DNA of 64,000 nucleotides, from assembly GCA_963773335.1 (NCBI GenBank), contig CAVZAT010000002.1, positions 496,001 to 560,000 on the forward strand, given 5' to 3'. The stretch's first letter is position 1. Every line of letters starts with the position of its first letter. Position numbers and translations under genes: made by a program. The notes beneath the pieces are model-generated. The model ran no database searches, had not been told where the DNA came from, and worked only from the letters and a program-made list of their open reading frames with translations. Shown here piece by piece: positions 30,273 to 40,975 of the stretch. This DNA is from UBA4742 sp963773335 (lineage in GTDB: Bacteria; Actinomycetota; Acidimicrobiia; Acidimicrobiales; Acidimicrobilacustridaceae).

Positions 30273-32888
30273 GTCCGGGTCCTCCTGGACCGCCTGGTCG
30301 ACCACGGCCTGGCGGGGCCGCGACACGGCCGAACCCAGGTCCCAGGCGCTGTCCTCGGTCAGGAAGGTGAACGGTGGGCCGAGGCTGTGCTGGCAGCTGT
30401 CCAGCGGGTCGTCCACGGTGAACAGGGCCGAGCCGAACTCCCGCAACCGGGGTCACCTGCTCGTGCCAATCGCCGGTAGTGGCCGGCGTCGCGTGCCGCG
30501 GCAGACGGCCGCGTGCCAGGCCGGCGTAGTCGTGGTCGAGCGGGCACCGTCACCGGGAAGGTGCGGTCACGGGCCGGCAGCAGCGCGTGCTGAACGGCCA
30601 GCACCGTGGCCAGGGCGCTGTCGTCGGCCAGCCCTTCGTGGTCCAGGAGGTACCGGTGCACCTCGTCGATGAAGCGTCGCCAGCTCACCGGGGGAACCAT
30701 CATCGTGGGGCAGAACCTGCAGCGTGACCGACATCGCGGGCCAACGCTCGGGCTCGGCCACCACGTCGTCGACCATCCGGTCGTAGAAGTCGACCTCGCG
30801 TCGACCGGTCTCGCCGCGCACGAAGGTGGCCACCTGGCGCAGCACGCCGAAGTTCTCGAAGATCCAGAACCCGGACCGGAGGTGGCCCATCTGGACCCAC
30901 TCGTCTCGGCTGAACGTCGCCGTCTCCCGCACCTCCTCGCCGGGCTCGGCGATGATGCGCGTTCTCCTCGACGGTAGTCCGGATCGTTCATGGGGCTGTT
31001 CGGGCAGCAGCACGGTGGCGTGCACGATGCTGCGCAGGTCGCGGTCGATGCACGACTGCAGGTCGTTGCGAAAGGCCTCGGGGGTCGACCCGGGCAGGCC
31101 CATCATGAGGTCGACCGACATCGGCAGCTGGTTGCGTCGGAACTCGACCGGCGAGGTCGTCGTACTTCTCGACCTTGATGTTCTTGCGCCGGATGGTGAG
31201 CAGCGTGTCGTCGTCGAAGCTCTGCATGGACATCTTGCCCTCGGCCACGATGCCGGCCTGGGTGAAGATGTCGATGATCTTGGACAGGTGCTTGACCGTG
31301 TTCTTGGCGTAGTTGTTGCCGACGAAGCGCGGATGGCCGTGGTCGGCCTTGAGCTCGGCGATGCGCTCGGCGATCGCGACGTCGCGTTCGAAGATGCCGA
31401 AGTTGGCGTCGGCGATGGCGATCTTGAACCCGTTGGCGGCGCACCACTCGAGCTCGGCGAAGACCCGGTCGAGGTCGAACTTGCGCACCCGCGACAGGGT
31501 GGCCGACCCCCAGTCGCAGAAGGTGCAGCCGTATGGGCAGCCTCGGTTCGTCTCGAGGTTGAAGCCACCGGGCCCTTGCCGGCGGCGATGAAGCCGTCGT
31601 AGAGGCCGATGAGCATGGGCGATGGCAGGGTGTCGAGATCGGCGACCCGGTCTCGCGGGCGCGGTGGTCACCACCCGATCCGCCGAGGCGGAAGGACAGG
31701 CCCTCGACCTCGGCCAGCGCCGACAGGTCGGGCGGTGACCCCCGGCCCACCGAGCCTGCGCAGGGCGACCAGCAGGCGGTGAAGGTGGCCTCGCCCTCGC
31801 CGTGGACGGCGATGTCGACATGGGGGTTCTGGGCGAAGTAGCGCTCGACGTCGCCGGGGTACTTGGGCGTGTCGGGGCCGCCATGGACGGTCAGGTGGTG
31901 GGGGTTGAGTCTGCTTGACCAGGGCGGAGTGCGGCCAGGTTCGGTCGGCTGGACCACACGTAGTTGGAGAACAGGAAGATCCCCGGGAGAGCCGTGGGCG
32001 GCGGCCTCGCAGCGCGGGGCAGGTCCCAGGAGAGCCTCGGTCGGAAGGAGTAGGTCTCCTCCAGCACACCGCCGTCGTAGGCTCTTGGCCGCGGCGATCA
32101 CCATGCCGAGCGAGGCCGGGAGGCTGGACCAGCTCGTGTGGATGCCCATGACCGGGACCCGAGCCGGGGAACCTGCTGCGTCGCAAGCCGCTTCGAGCCG
32201 GTCGAACGCCTCGAGGACGCGAGCCCGTCGCTGCAACGAGGTCTTCACCCGCTCAGCCTGGCGGGTCAGTCGGGCGTGGACCGGGTCGTCGGGGTTGAAG
32301 GGCAGCAGCACCTTGGCCTCGGCCAAGGAGTCGAACCAGATCGGCGAACGTGTCGAGGTTCAATGCGGCGGATCCCGCCACGAGCCTGGTGGGCGGCCCA
32401 GGCCGCATCGATTGTGGCGGGTGTGCGGAACTCGCTGGCCGCCGACAGCTCGAGGGCACTCAGCCGGGCCCGGACACGCCCGTCATGGTCGACGAACTCG
32501 AATCCATCGCCACCGCAGCCCACCAGGATGGGAGTGGGCAGCACCAGGGAGCCGTGCTGGTCACCCTGGTCGAGGTGGCCCCCCGGCTCCTCCACGGGCG
32601 TCAGGCCGTCCGCCGGGCCACGGTGCTGTTGGGCGGGGCCTGGGCCGGTGGGCACGAGGAATGCCCGGGCCTCGAGGACGGGGCGGATGGCGTCCCAGGC
32701 CCGGTCCGGGTCGGGCGAGATCCCTCTCGGCGCAGCTGCTCGATGGCCTCCAGGCCCGCGAGGTCGATGGCGAACTCAGGGTCGTCACCGTAGGCCGGGA
32801 TCGACAAGCCAGCCGGTCGCAGTGCGATGACCAGGGCCTGGGAGAGGCCGAGGGTCGCAGACGATGCGGAAGCGCCAGTGACCGACAT
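30269..32888 (-). CDS. B12-binding-type radical SAM protein, tandem copy C (multiple frame breaks)
   Basis: Third tandem paralog. It starts MSVTGASASSATLGLSQAL at ATG 32888. The N-terminal domain reads PAYGDDPEFAIDLAGLEAIE and VLPTPILVGCGGDGFEFVD. Then come PVMGIHTSWSSLPASLGMV, HHLTVHGGPDTPKYPGD, HVDIAVHGEGEATF and the cluster motif in NRGCPYGCTFCDWGS (about 31505-31550). IADANFGIFERDVAIAERIA, GNNYAKNTVKHLSKIIDIF and AEGKMSMQSFDDDT follow in a long clean stretch (about 31160-31560). It ends SAVSRPRQAVVDQ. It is the first gene of a coupled C-B-A series, since a 122-bp gap with an inverted repeat separates it from copy D. Total about 870 residues. Confidence 0.75.
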
Positions 32889-32930
32889 ACACAGAACCCC
32901 CGAATCGCGAATCTCGTCCGTCTGCAGAGT

Positions 32931-32955
32931 CCGGACTCAGCCAGCCCGAGTCCGG
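32931..32955. repeat. Perfect inverted repeat between radical SAM copies D and C
   Basis: CCGGACTC and GAGTCCGG are perfect 8-base arms around a 9-base loop (agccagccc). It lies 56 bases past the stop of copy D and 43 bases before the start of copy C on the minus strand. It has no T-run, so it is either a weak terminator for D or an operator for the C-B-A unit. Confidence 0.5.
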
Positions 32956-33010
32956 GTAACGATAACCCCGTGGCCTCCGGGGCACACCTGTGAACCCGGG
33001 TGCGGCACGT

Positions 33011-35679
33011 TCAGCCGCCCTGGCCCGAGTTGGCCAGGGCACCGGTTCGGCCGCGATCATCCGGTTCGACCTCCGGGGGCTTGTCGCCCCGTTGGCGGGG
33101 TCGGGACACGGGCGATTCGAAGTCCCACGAGCTCTCGTGGACCAGGGCGGTGAGCGATCCGTCCAGCGCGCTCGTGCAGATGCTGTAGGGATCGTCGACG
33201 GGCAGGACACCGGGGCCGAAGTCACGCAGCGGGCGCACCACGGTGGGCCAGTCGTGGCGATGGCCGGTGTCGCGGGCCTCGAGCAGGGCCCGGCGCCAGG
33301 CCACGTAGTCGTGCTCGAGCGTCACCTCCTGTGGGAAGTGGCGCCCGCGGGCCGGGAGCAGGGCGTGCTGCACCATCATCGCGGTGTCGAGCGCCCCGTC
33401 GTCGGCGGATCCCCTCGACCTCGACGGCGTGACGGCGGACGTCGTCGAGGAAGAACCGCCAGCTGACCGGCGGCACCATGGCGTGGGGCAGCACCTCGAT
33501 CGACACCCGAATGCTGGGCCAGCGCTCCGGGTCTCGGCTCGGCGTCGCTGATCAGGCGATCGTAGAAGTCGACCTCGCGGATGCCGGTCTCGGCGCGGAC
33601 GTAGGTGGCGACCTGGCGCAGGATGCCGAAGTTCTCGAACAGCCACACGCCGGAGCCCGAGCCGGTGCATCTGCTGCCACTCGGCGTGGGTGAAGCTGGC
33701 CGCCTCCTCGACGTACTCGCCCGGCTGGGCCACGATCCCGTGCTCCTCGCGGTAGGCGGGCTCGTTCATGGGGCTGTTGGGAAGCAGCATCGTGGGCTGG
33801 ATGAGGACCCGCACGTCGCGGTCGACGCAGGCCTGCAGATCGTCGCGGAAGGTGGACGGCGTCGAGCCCGGCAGGCCGAGCATCAGGTCGACCGAGAGCG
33901 GGAGGCGGTTGCGCCGGAACTCGATGGCCAACTCGTCGTACTTCTCCACCTTGATGTTCTTGCGCCTGATCACCGCGAGCGTGCCGGCGTCGAAGCTCTG
34001 CATCGACATCTTGCCCTCGGCCACGATCCCGGCCTGGGTGAAGATGTCGATGATCTTGGACAGGTGCTTGACCGTGTTCTTGGCGTAGTTGTTGCCCACG
34101 AAGCGGGGAAACCGTACTCGGCCTTCAGCTCGGCGATGCGCTCGGCGATCTCGACGTCGCGTTCGAAGATGCCGAAGTTGGCGTCGCAGATCCCGACGGT
34201 CTGGATCTGGTTGCGCGCGCACCACTCGAGCTCGGCGAAGATCCGGTCGAGGTCGAACTTCCGCACCCGCGACAGGGTGGCCGAGCCCCAGTCGCAGAAG
34301 GTGCAGCCGTACGGGCAGCCCCGGTTGGTCTCGATGGCCACCCCGCCGAGCGGTCCAGCGGGGACGAACCCGTCGTAGAGCCCCTCGAGGATGGGTGAGG
34401 GGATGGTGTCGAGATCCTCGACCCGATCGCGCTTGTCGGTGGTCACCACCTGATCGCCGTCGCGGTAGGTCAGCCCGGGCACCTCCCGTAGGGGTGACAG
34501 GTCCGCGGGGCCGTCTCCGATGTCGCCCCGCAGCGCCGCCAGCAGGTGGGCGAAGGTGGCCTCACCCTCGCCGTGCACCGCGATGTCGACATGGGGGTGG
34601 TCGGCGAAGAAGCGGGTCACGTCGGGCGCGAACTTGGGCGTGTTGGGACCGCCGTGGATGGTGATGCTGGACGGGTTCGCCTGCTTGACCTGGGCGGACA
34701 GGTCGCAGGTTCTCGTCGGAGCTCCAGATGTAGTTCGAGAACAGGAAGACACCGGGCCTCTGGGCCGCCGCACGCCAGGCGATCGGCGTCGAAGGCCAGC
34801 CGGGGACGGAAGTCGTAGGCGCGCCGCAGCGCGCCGTCGTCGAAGGCCCGGGCGTAGGCCAGGATCATGCCCAGGCTGGCCGGCGCGCTCGTCCAGTTGG
34901 TGTGGACCCCGAAGACCGGTAGGCGCCCGTCGGCGCCCGGCTCGCCGGACTCACCTTCGAGCCGGTCGAAGGCGGCGTGCACCATGGCCTTGCGCCGAAT
35001 GCTCTCGCGCATGGCGTCGGCCTGGTGGGCCTGGCGGTCGTCCGCCAGGTGCGTGGGATCGAAGGGTAGGAGAAGCTGGCCGGCGACGGCCCGCCGTGCG
35101 GCCTCGTCGAAGGCGGCGCGGTCGAGCGCCAGCGGGCCGGCCTCTTCGCGGTGGGACTGGTACGCCTGGTCGGGGCGACAACCCACCTGGAAGCGGAGCA
35201 GGGCACTCAGCTCGATCGCCGTGAGGGAGACCCGGACGGCGCCCTGGTGGTCGGCCGCTTCGAAGTGGCCGCCGCGGCAGCGCACGAGCACGGGGCTGGG
35301 CAGCACCAGTTGATCGGGCACGCCGCCGGTGTCTGGTCGGACGTGGCCCGGGCGGTCCGACATCTCCCCGGCCGCGGCTGGCCCGCCGGTGTGGCTCGGG
35401 TCGCGGCGGGAACGAGCAGGCGGCGCTCGGCCAGCGCATCAGCAGAGCAGCCAGCGCGTCGGTGGGGGCACCGGTCCGGGAGGCGATCTGGTCGACCAGG
35501 TGCGGGGTCGAAGCCGCGAGGCGGAGATCGCCTCCAACAGCAGCAGGCCGGAGAGATCGAGCAGGATCTCGGGGTGGTCGCCGTATCGCGGCACCACCGC
35601 GCCCCGAAGCGTCGAGCGCGACCAGCAGCGCGTCCGAGAGGTGAACGCCACCCAGTGCCGAAAGGTCCGACTCGATCAT
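33011..35679 (-). CDS. B12-binding-type radical SAM protein, tandem copy D (multiple frame breaks)
   Basis: Fourth and best-preserved paralog. ATG 35679 begins MIESDLSALGGVHLSDALL. Domains in order: an N-terminal domain (LPSPVLVRCRGGHFEAADHQ, SLTAIELSALLRF) that recalls small carrier or PqqD-like folds; a region VFGVHTNWTSAPASLGMIL; B12-type blocks SSITIHGGPNTPKFAPD and HVDIAVHGEGEATF; the radical SAM barrel with CxxxCxxC in NRGCPYGCTFCDWGS (about 34289-34330) and ICDANFGIFERDVEI; GLPGSTPSTFRDDLQ; and a C-terminal domain ending SPVSRPRQRGD and GALANSGQGG. Breaks fall near 33410, 33535, 33665, 34110, 34710 and 35370, among others. About 890 residues. It is read divergently from the GT4 gene at 35842, with a 162-bp shared promoter gap. 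Confidence 0.78.
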
Positions 35680-35841
35680 CAATGCTCCCTGGTCGCGGGC
35701 GCCGACATGGTACCCGGATGGCGCACGCCCGGCGCGGGCGAGGGGTGAGGTGGACCCGTCGGATCTGACTGCGCTCTGTGTCGTGAAGCCATACCCCGTG
35801 GCCATGCCCGGCGGTCATGCGCGGAGGGCGCACGCCGATGA

Positions 35842-36995
35842 ATGATCATCAATTTCCTCGCCCCGAACACCGACCAGGTGACTGGTGGTCTCAAGGCAAT
35901 CTACGAGTTCGCCAGCGCGATGGCCCGGCGGGGTCATGAGGTGAACCTGGTGCACATGGCGCTGGTGGGACCGGACGGCCAACTGTGGGCAACCGGATCT
36001 TGGGCCCGGGGGACATCTCCTGGTGCACCATCGATCGCCACATCCGCCACACTTCGTGGGACCCGACGCCACCGCCGAGCAGATCCCGTCGCCGACGTGC
36101 TGTTCTCCTGGGACGGGCAGCTCTCCTGGGGCCCCGACCGCGGTGAGCCCCTCGTCCTGGTGCAGGGATTCTCCGTGCTGGCCGACTGGCTGGAGGGCCC
36201 GATCTACTCGGCGGCGGCCCCCAAGCTGTGCACCTCCCGATGGCTGCGCCAGGTGGCGATCGCCCATGGTGTCCCCGAGCATCAGGCCATGCACGTGCCC
36301 TACGGCATCGACTTCGACAAGTACCGGGTGACCAGTGACCTGCGCAGTCGCCCTCGCCGGGTGGCCATGCTCTACAACAACCACCACAGCAAGCGACCCA
36401 CCGTGGGCATCGCCGCCATCGAGCGAGCCAAGGAGGACTGCCCGACCTGGAGGTGGTGGTATACGGCAACACCGGCCTGTGTGCCCCGATCCCGGACTGG
36501 ATCGAGTACGTCGTCGACCCGCCCAGAGCGGTTGGTCGACGACATCTACAACGGCAGCCAGGTCTTCGTGAGCCCGAGCCTGGTCGAGGGCTTCGGTCTG
36601 GCCGCGGTGGAGGCCATGGCCTGTGGTTGCGCATTGGTGTCGACCTGCAACGGGGGGTCCCAGGACTATGCGGTGCACGAGTCAGAGCGCTCTGGTGTGC
36701 GAGCCCGACGACGTGGAGGCCATGGCCGGCCACATCCGGACCCTGCTCGGTCGACGACGACCGACGCGTCGATATCGCCCGGCGCGGGATGGCGGCGGTG
36801 GCCCGCTTCGACTGGGACACCAGCGCCGCGGTGCTGGAGCGGCTGCTCGAAACCTACCGGGCCGACCCCACCCGATATCAGGAGCCAAACGGCCCGGCGC
36901 TCCATGAACGGTCCGAGCTGCTGGACGCCTCGATCCTCACGCTGGCGACTGAGCCGGCGCGGCTCCAGGCACCCGCACCAGGAGGCGTCGGCTGA
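35842..36995 (+). CDS. GT4-family glycosyltransferase (several frame breaks)
   Basis: A retaining GT-B glycosyltransferase. The N-terminal domain starts IINFLAPNTDQVTGGLKAIY and has the GG loop. The hinge shows HVPYGIDFDKYRV and MLYNNHHSKRPTVGIAAIE. The donor-site block is SPSLVEGFGLAAVEAMACG with the EX7E-type Glu pair, followed by ALVSTCNGGSQDYAVH. The C-terminal helix DDDRRVDIARRGMAAVA is in another frame. Breaks occur at about 36010-36100, 36450-36530, 36690 and 36755. It ends 12 bases before the stop of the convergent PhyH gene at 37008. Probably adds a sugar in the same glycan pathway. Confidence 0.75.
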
Positions 36996-37007
36996 TTCGC
37001 GTTGGTC

Positions 37008-38090
37008 TCAGGTGGCGACGATGGGTACCTGGTTGTCCGGGTAGGTCGAAGGACCGAAGAACCAGGATTCGACGGCGTAGCGGGTGCGGGGCACCGGTCG
37101 CACGTCGGAGCGGTGCACGAAGACCTCGTTGAAGAACATGGCGTCACCGGGTTCGAAGGCGGGGCGCTGCACCGGGATGCCGGCCTCTCCGACAGCTGGT
37201 CGACGACGTGTTGGGACACGGCGCGGTGGTCGATGGCGTCGTGGGTGCCCATCTCGGCCAGTGCGTCCATGGGGCGGGGCAGGATGTCCAAGCCCCATGG
37301 CGTCGGTGTCGCCACCACAACGCGACAGCGAGACCCACACGTCGAGCGCCCGGAGGCCGACGCCGAGGTAGCTGCCGTCCTGGTGCCACGACGGCACGCC
37401 CCGCCGCCGATGCGGCGCAGGACGCACTTGTTCAACGACAGCACCGCGGTCTCGCCCAGGTATTGCTCGACAAGGTCGACGACCCCGGCCTCGCGCAGCG
37501 CATCGAGGTAATCGAGGAAGGCGCGCGGCGCCCCGGCGGCGTACACGCCGCCGGCCTGCGAACAGGAAGACGCCGGCCATGGGGTCGAGCTTGTAGCCGG
37601 GGTCGAGATCCATCGGCACATACCACGGCGAGGTCTCGGACACCGACGCTCCCTGTCGGGCCCGCTCGATCCCATCGAAGGCCAGGTCGATGCTGGCCCG
37701 CAGGTCGGCGGCCACCGCCTCGTCCAACAGGCCTCGCACGATCAGGCAGCCATGGTGTTGGACGGCCGACACGAGATGCTCGAGGCGAAGGTCTGCGGCC
37801 GACACCTCCGGGGCCAGACGGAGACCCGGGAACAGATCGGCTGCGGTGGGCGGCCAGTCCGCTTCCGACTTCGGCTTCCGGTGGATGTCGCCGTAGGCCT
37901 GGTGCCGAAGCCGGGCCATGCGCACGTCGAGATCGGGATCACGCTCGTCGCGGGGGAGCTGGTCAAGGCAGCGGGCCGCCTCCAGGAACCGACCCGCCCG
38001 TTCGAGCTCGTCCGCTTCCGAGCGAATGTGGGCCGAGCCGTGGTCGCCGCCGACACCGCGGCTGAACTGGCGTTGTGGAGCTGCGTTCAT
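37008..38090 (-). CDS. PhyH-family oxygenase 3 with N-terminal extension (frame breaks)
   Basis: A Fe(II)/2-oxoglutarate oxygenase of about 360 residues. The first 90 residues are a helical extension (ADELERAGRFLEAARCLDQL, MARLRHQAYGDI, DWPPTAADLFPG) also found in oxygenases 5 and 6. The catalytic part has HHGCLIVRGLLDEAV, the active-site helix LSLNKCVLRRI, the iron motif in PSWHQDGSYLG, and the distal His in EVFVHRSDVRP followed by RYAVESWFFGPSTYPDNQVP. Frame breaks lie near 37555, 37395 and 37300. ATG 38090 is chosen because it begins just ahead of the extension. It is divergent from oxygenase 4 with a 106-bp gap. Confidence 0.78.
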   Translation of the reverse strand: MNAAPQRQFSRGVGGDHGSAHIRSEADELERAGRFLEAARCLDQLPRDERDPDLDVRMARLRHQAYGDIHRKPKSEADWPPTAADLFPGLRLAPEVSAADLRLEHLVSAVQHHGCLIVRGLLDEAVAADLRASIDLAFDGIERARQGASVSETSPWYVPMDLDPGYKLDPMAGVFLFAGRRRVRRRGAARLPRLPRCAARGRGRRPCRAIPGRDRGAVVEQVRPAPHRRRGVPSWHQDGSYLGVGLRALDVWVSLSRCGGDTDAMGLGHPAPPHGRTGRDGHPRRHRPPRRVPTRRRPAVGEAGIPVQRPAFEPGDAMFFNEVFVHRSDVRPVPRTRYAVESWFFGPSTYPDNQVPIVAT

Positions 38091-38196
38091 GCGCGTCGAC
38101 GCTACCACCGGGCGGAAACCGGCCGAGGTGGACCCCCGACCTGGCCGCGAGCGGTGGCAGGAGCTGGCGAAGGGGGTTGCGGTACGGTGCGGGCTC

Positions 38197-39115
38197 GTGA
38201 GCGAATCGCCCGATACGAGCCTGGACACGTCCCTGGACGAGCTGGATCGCCTGGTGGCGCAACGCCGGCACCAGGCCGTCGGCGGCGCTCGACGAACGGT
38301 TGCTGCAGCTGCGCCGAGCGGCCGTGGCCGTGTTGGTCAGCCGAACCACGACCCACCACCTCGACGATCGGGATCCCGAGGGCGGTCCTGCGGGCACCGG
38401 CCTGCCCGAGGTGAGCCGGTCGGGTCTCGACGCCGCCACGCTCGGGCGTGCGCTCAGCCGAAACGGAGCCCTGCTCGTCCGGGGGCTGCTGGACCCGAGC
38501 CAGGTGGCGACGCTGCGCGCCGGCATCGATGCCGTCGCCGCCGACGGGCAGGGAGGGCCCGAACAGAACATCCAGATCCCCGACCAGGCGTCGCGCCTCG
38601 AAGATCTGTTGGCCATGTGCACGGCCAACGGCCTGCACCAGGTGCTGGAACGGCACCTCGGAGCCCGGCCGGTGCTCCTGGCCGAGCGGACGCGCCTGCA
38701 CCGCGATCGGGCCGGTTTGCCCTGGCACCAGGATGCTGCCTTCTTCCGCGGGATCCTGGGCCCGGTCAACGCGTGGGTCTCGCTCACCCCGGCCGGCGTG
38801 GACCGGCCCGGCCTGGAGGTGATCCCCCGCACCTTCGGCCAGGTCTTCGGCACCGAGGACGGCACCTATCCGGGGTTGGACTACGGGGCCAAGCTGGATC
38901 GGGCTTTCATCGATGGCATCGCCGGGGATCACCATCCCGTCACACCGGTGTTCGCACCGGGCGACGCGCTGCTCTTCGACGACATGACCATGCATCGGAC
39001 CCACGTCACGGCGGAGATGACCCGTCTGCGCGACGTGCTCGTGTGCTGGTTCTTCGCCCCCGACCGCCTCCCCGAGATCTCGCATCCCACCTACTGGACC
39101 CCGCTGGTGTTCTGA
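38197..39115 (+). CDS. PhyH-family oxygenase 4 (frame break near 38283)
   Basis: A Fe(II)/2-oxoglutarate oxygenase. From GTG 38197 the first part reads VSESPDTSLDTSLDELDRLV. After a frame break it continues LDERLLQLRRAAVAVLV, a shortened version of the helical extension seen in oxygenases 3, 5 and 6. RNGALLVRGLLDPSQVATLR opens the catalytic fold. The metal motif is LPWHQDAAFFRGI, with NAWVSLTPAGVDRPGLEVIP after it, and the distal His in DMTMHRTHVTAEMTRLRDV. Compared with its neighbours the block before the metal site is different (LLAERTRLHRDRAG instead of LSVNKCTLRRVP), so substrate choice probably differs. Confidence 0.8.
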
Positions 39116-39171
39116 ACGGCGCCGGACCGCGGATCGCCCCGGGCGGGCCTCGGGGCCTAGTGTCCCCGTCC

Positions 39172-39789
39172 ATGCGCAGGAGGCAACCGAACGAGGCCGC
39201 TCGAGCGCTGATGGCGCACGTGCGGTCGCAACACCCTCGGTTCGTCGAGGCGGTCCTGGCTGACGCCCGGATCTCCTTGGCCTACCGCGGCGAACCGAGC
39301 GACTTCGGCGGCACGCTCGACGGTCTGGCCGAGGCCCTCCGGCTGGCGCTGGTCAGCGATGCCTTCCTCGGGCAGGTCCTGTACCGGGCCAAGGCCCGGC
39401 TGCAGGCGCTGGGCGTCCCGGTGCTGCCCAGCGTGTGCCATCGACTGGCCATGATGGTGGCGCAGGTGTGCATCGGTGATCCCGTGATCGTCCGGCCCGG
39501 CATCTACCTGGCCCACGGCCAGGTCGTGATCGACGGCGTATCGGAGGTGGAGTCGGGCGCGATCTTCTTCCCCTGGGTCACCGTTGGCCTCAAGGCCGGC
39601 AATGTCGACGGTCCCAAGATCGGTCGCGACGTGCGCGTCGGCACGGGCGCCAAGATCATCGGGCCCGTTCGGATCGGCGCGGGGGCCAGCATCGGGGCCA
39701 ACGCGGTGGTGGTGGACGATGTCGCACCGGAGGCCACCGTGGTCGGGATGCCGGCCAGGGCGTTGGTGCCTGGACGTGACGATCGCTGA
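39172..39789 (+). CDS. CysE-like serine O-acetyltransferase family, hexapeptide-repeat acyltransferase
   Basis: A 205-residue protein with an N-terminal helical region and a C-terminal left-handed beta helix (IGDPVIVRPGIYLAHGQVVI, VTVGLKAGNVDGPKIGRDVR, VGTGAKIIGPVRIGAGASIG, ANAVVVDDVAPEATVVGMPA). The canonical CysE catalytic motif with DIHP is replaced by a stretch lacking the usual His, so the acceptor may not be serine. Set among oxygenase genes, it more likely acetylates a sugar or amino-sugar of the glycan. The decayed copy at 13850-14199 is its closest relative in the window. Confidence 0.7.
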   Translation: MRRRQPNEAARALMAHVRSQHPRFVEAVLADARISLAYRGEPSDFGGTLDGLAEALRLALVSDAFLGQVLYRAKARLQALGVPVLPSVCHRLAMMVAQVCIGDPVIVRPGIYLAHGQVVIDGVSEVESGAIFFPWVTVGLKAGNVDGPKIGRDVRVGTGAKIIGPVRIGAGASIGANAVVVDDVAPEATVVGMPARALVPGRDDR

Positions 39790-39876
39790 CGTGGCTCCTC
39801 GCGCGCCGCGCCACCTCTGACCCCTCTGCGACCCGGGAACGACTGGAGTACATTGAGCCCCCTACCGACACCCCTC

Positions 39877-39880
39877 GGAG
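39877..39880 (+). promoter_or_regulatory. GGAG ribosome binding site that decides the start of oxygenase 5
   Basis: GGAG lies five bases ahead of GTG 39886. The in-frame alternatives (TTG 39853 upstream, ATG 39895 downstream) have no such spacing. Confidence 0.5.
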
Positions 39881-39885
39881 TCGCT

Positions 39886-40947
39886 GTGTCCATCATGCGT
39901 CCTGCCCTCGTGGCCCGCTCGGGCGACGAACAAGCGAGCACCGACGACTGGTTGGCCGCGGTGGACGATCTGGTGGCGGCGGGTCGCGCCATCGAGGCCG
40001 TCGAGCGCCTGTCGGCACGGGTCCAGGCGGTTCCTGATGCCACCCTCGAGGAACGCCTCGTGCTGCTGCGCCACGAGGCGTTTCTGCAACTGCCGCCGTC
40101 GCCGGCCCGTGAGCCATGGCCGCCATCAGTCGAGGACGTCTTCGCCGGCGTCGACGGGATTCCCGAGGTTCCGATCAGCCAGCTCACGGCCGAGACCCTG
40201 GCCGCAGGCATCTTCCGCCACGGGGCGCTGCTGGTCCGGGGCCTGGTCGATGCCGATCGGGCCGCCGAGTTGGTGGCGGGCATCGACGAGGCGTTCGCCG
40301 CCTGTGGCACGGCCATGGAGGAGGGCCGCGACCGCAACGGCCCGTACTTCGCCCCGTTCGAGCCCATCGCGCCCTACAACGTGGGGGCGGCGCGCAGCTG
40401 GATCTGGCAGGCCGGCGGGCTGTGGGCGGTCGACTCGCCGCGGATGCTGGCCACCCTGGTCGAGGTGATGGAGGAGTCGGGCGTGGGGCAGGTGCTGACC
40501 GGCTTCCTGGGTGAGCGTCCGGCGTTGTCGGTCAAGAAGTGCACTCTGCGTCGGGTACCCGTGGAGACGGGAACCGACTGGCATCAGGACGGCGCCTTCC
40601 TCGGCGACGAGATCCGCACGGTGAACGTCTGGCTGACCCTCACCCACTGCGGCGACGACGCGCCGGGCCTCGACCTGGTGCCGACGCGAATCGACCAGAT
40701 CCTCGAGACCGGTACCAACGGGGCGATCTTCGACTGGTCGGTCGGTGCGGGCACCATCGAGCAGGTCGTCGATCCCGGCCGGGTGGTCCGACCGATCTTC
40801 GAGGCGGGCGACGCCCTGCTCTTCGACCAGCGGTTCCTGCACCGAACGGCCGTCGATGCCGCCATGACCAGGTCGCGCTACGCCATCGAGTCGTGGTTCT
40901 TCGCGCCGTCGCACTACCCGCACGACCAGGTACCCGTCTACTTCTGA
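39886..40947 (+). CDS. PhyH-family oxygenase 5 with N-terminal extension
   Basis: An intact oxygenase of 353 residues. The N-terminal extension reads WLAAVDDLVAAGRAIEAVER, RLVLLRHEAFLQL and WPPSVEDVFAGVDGIPEV. The catalytic part follows: FRHGALLVRGLVDADRA, LSVKKCTLRRVP, the iron HxD in TDWHQDGAFLGDE, VNVWLTLTHCGDDAPGLDLV, the distal His in QRFLHRTAVDAAMTRSRYAI and the co-substrate Arg nearby. It is about 60 percent alike to oxygenase 6 on visual comparison, and they are separated by only 28 bases, so this is a recent duplication pair. Likely hydroxylates a glycan precursor or side chain. Confidence 0.87.
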   Translation: MSIMRPALVARSGDEQASTDDWLAAVDDLVAAGRAIEAVERLSARVQAVPDATLEERLVLLRHEAFLQLPPSPAREPWPPSVEDVFAGVDGIPEVPISQLTAETLAAGIFRHGALLVRGLVDADRAAELVAGIDEAFAACGTAMEEGRDRNGPYFAPFEPIAPYNVGAARSWIWQAGGLWAVDSPRMLATLVEVMEESGVGQVLTGFLGERPALSVKKCTLRRVPVETGTDWHQDGAFLGDEIRTVNVWLTLTHCGDDAPGLDLVPTRIDQILETGTNGAIFDWSVGAGTIEQVVDPGRVVRPIFEAGDALLFDQRFLHRTAVDAAMTRSRYAIESWFFAPSHYPHDQVPVYF

Positions 40948-40975
40948 TGCGCGGCCGCAACGAGAACGCCCGACG

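Noticed and set aside
25050..35679. Programmed frameshifting in the radical SAM genes
   Set aside because: The breaks are at different places in each copy, go in both directions and lack slippery sequences with a common structure; indel errors explain them better.
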